A DNA stretch of 5,336 bases from Prevotella sp. (GTDB lineage Bacteria; Bacteroidota; Bacteroidia; Bacteroidales; Bacteroidaceae), in assembly GCA_024681875.1 (NCBI GenBank), contig JAILAA010000140.1, positions 1 to 5,336 on the forward strand, given 5' to 3'. Below the pieces are notes generated by a model. It saw only the letters and a list, made by a program, of their open reading frames with translations. It had not been told where the DNA came from and did not search any database. Both the position numbers and the translations under genes were made by a program. Positions 5,317 through 5,336 of this stretch are shown piece by piece. Every line of letters begins with the position of its first letter. Position 1 is the first letter of the stretch.

Positions 5317-5336
5317 ATGATTGCTTGTAGAAAACA
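5317..5336 (+). CDS. Probable transketolase C-terminal subunit (partial, runs off right edge)
   Basis: An ATG at 5317 opens MIACRK and stays open to the window edge, 30 bases after the transketolase N-terminal subunit stop. Split transketolases are normally encoded as adjacent N- and C-terminal genes, and C-terminal subunits often begin with a short stretch containing a CRK/xRKxF-type sequence. Only six codons are visible, so the call rests mainly on position. Confidence 0.55.

Overview
The window looks like a chromosomal segment from a member of the Bacteroidales, most likely Prevotella or a close relative. Three things point there. The promoters fit the Bacteroidetes pattern (TTTG, 19 bp, TAnnTTTG). 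Start codons lack strong Shine-Dalgarno sequences. The gene set also fits: a U32-family protein, a PL1 pectate lyase, a DUF3667 membrane protein and a split transketolase. Genus-level assignment is inference.

Left edge (1-280): the first 25 bases hold the start of a minus-strand gene beginning MGKSTHFF, which resembles the N-terminus of Bacteroidetes IS4-type transposases. It is preceded by a promoter-like -7 element and a terminator-type hairpin, so the left ~100 bases are probably one end of an insertion sequence running off the window. Bases 99-180 hold no gene I can support. Bases 181-260 are a compact palindromic array: three tandem hairpins 21 bp apart inside an outer 8-bp inverted repeat, lying in the 3' region of the U32 gene.

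Centre (280-1670): a complete minus-strand U32-family gene with the four-cysteine signature of the tRNA/rRNA hydroxylation branch. It is separated from the rightward genes by a divergent pair of consensus promoters within about 80 bp.

Right (1671-5336): four rightward genes with short gaps (16, 21 and about 30 bp), probably one operon. They encode a secreted PL1 pectate lyase with a C-terminal calcium-binding repeat region, a DUF3667 zinc-ribbon membrane protein, the N-terminal half of a split transketolase, and the first codons of what is probably its C-terminal half. A link between pectin breakdown and pentose-phosphate metabolism is plausible but inferred only from order.

The most unusual structure is a 7-bp tandem repeat, TCTCACC on the coding strand, found inside two unrelated genes. 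The U32 gene carries three perfect copies plus one decayed copy, and the transketolase gene carries four perfect copies. In the transketolase it accounts for an apparent 7-residue in-frame expansion just before the cofactor-binding GDGE motif. The palindromic array downstream of the U32 gene is the second structure worth following up. I saw no tRNA, rRNA, CRISPR array or recognisable defence system.
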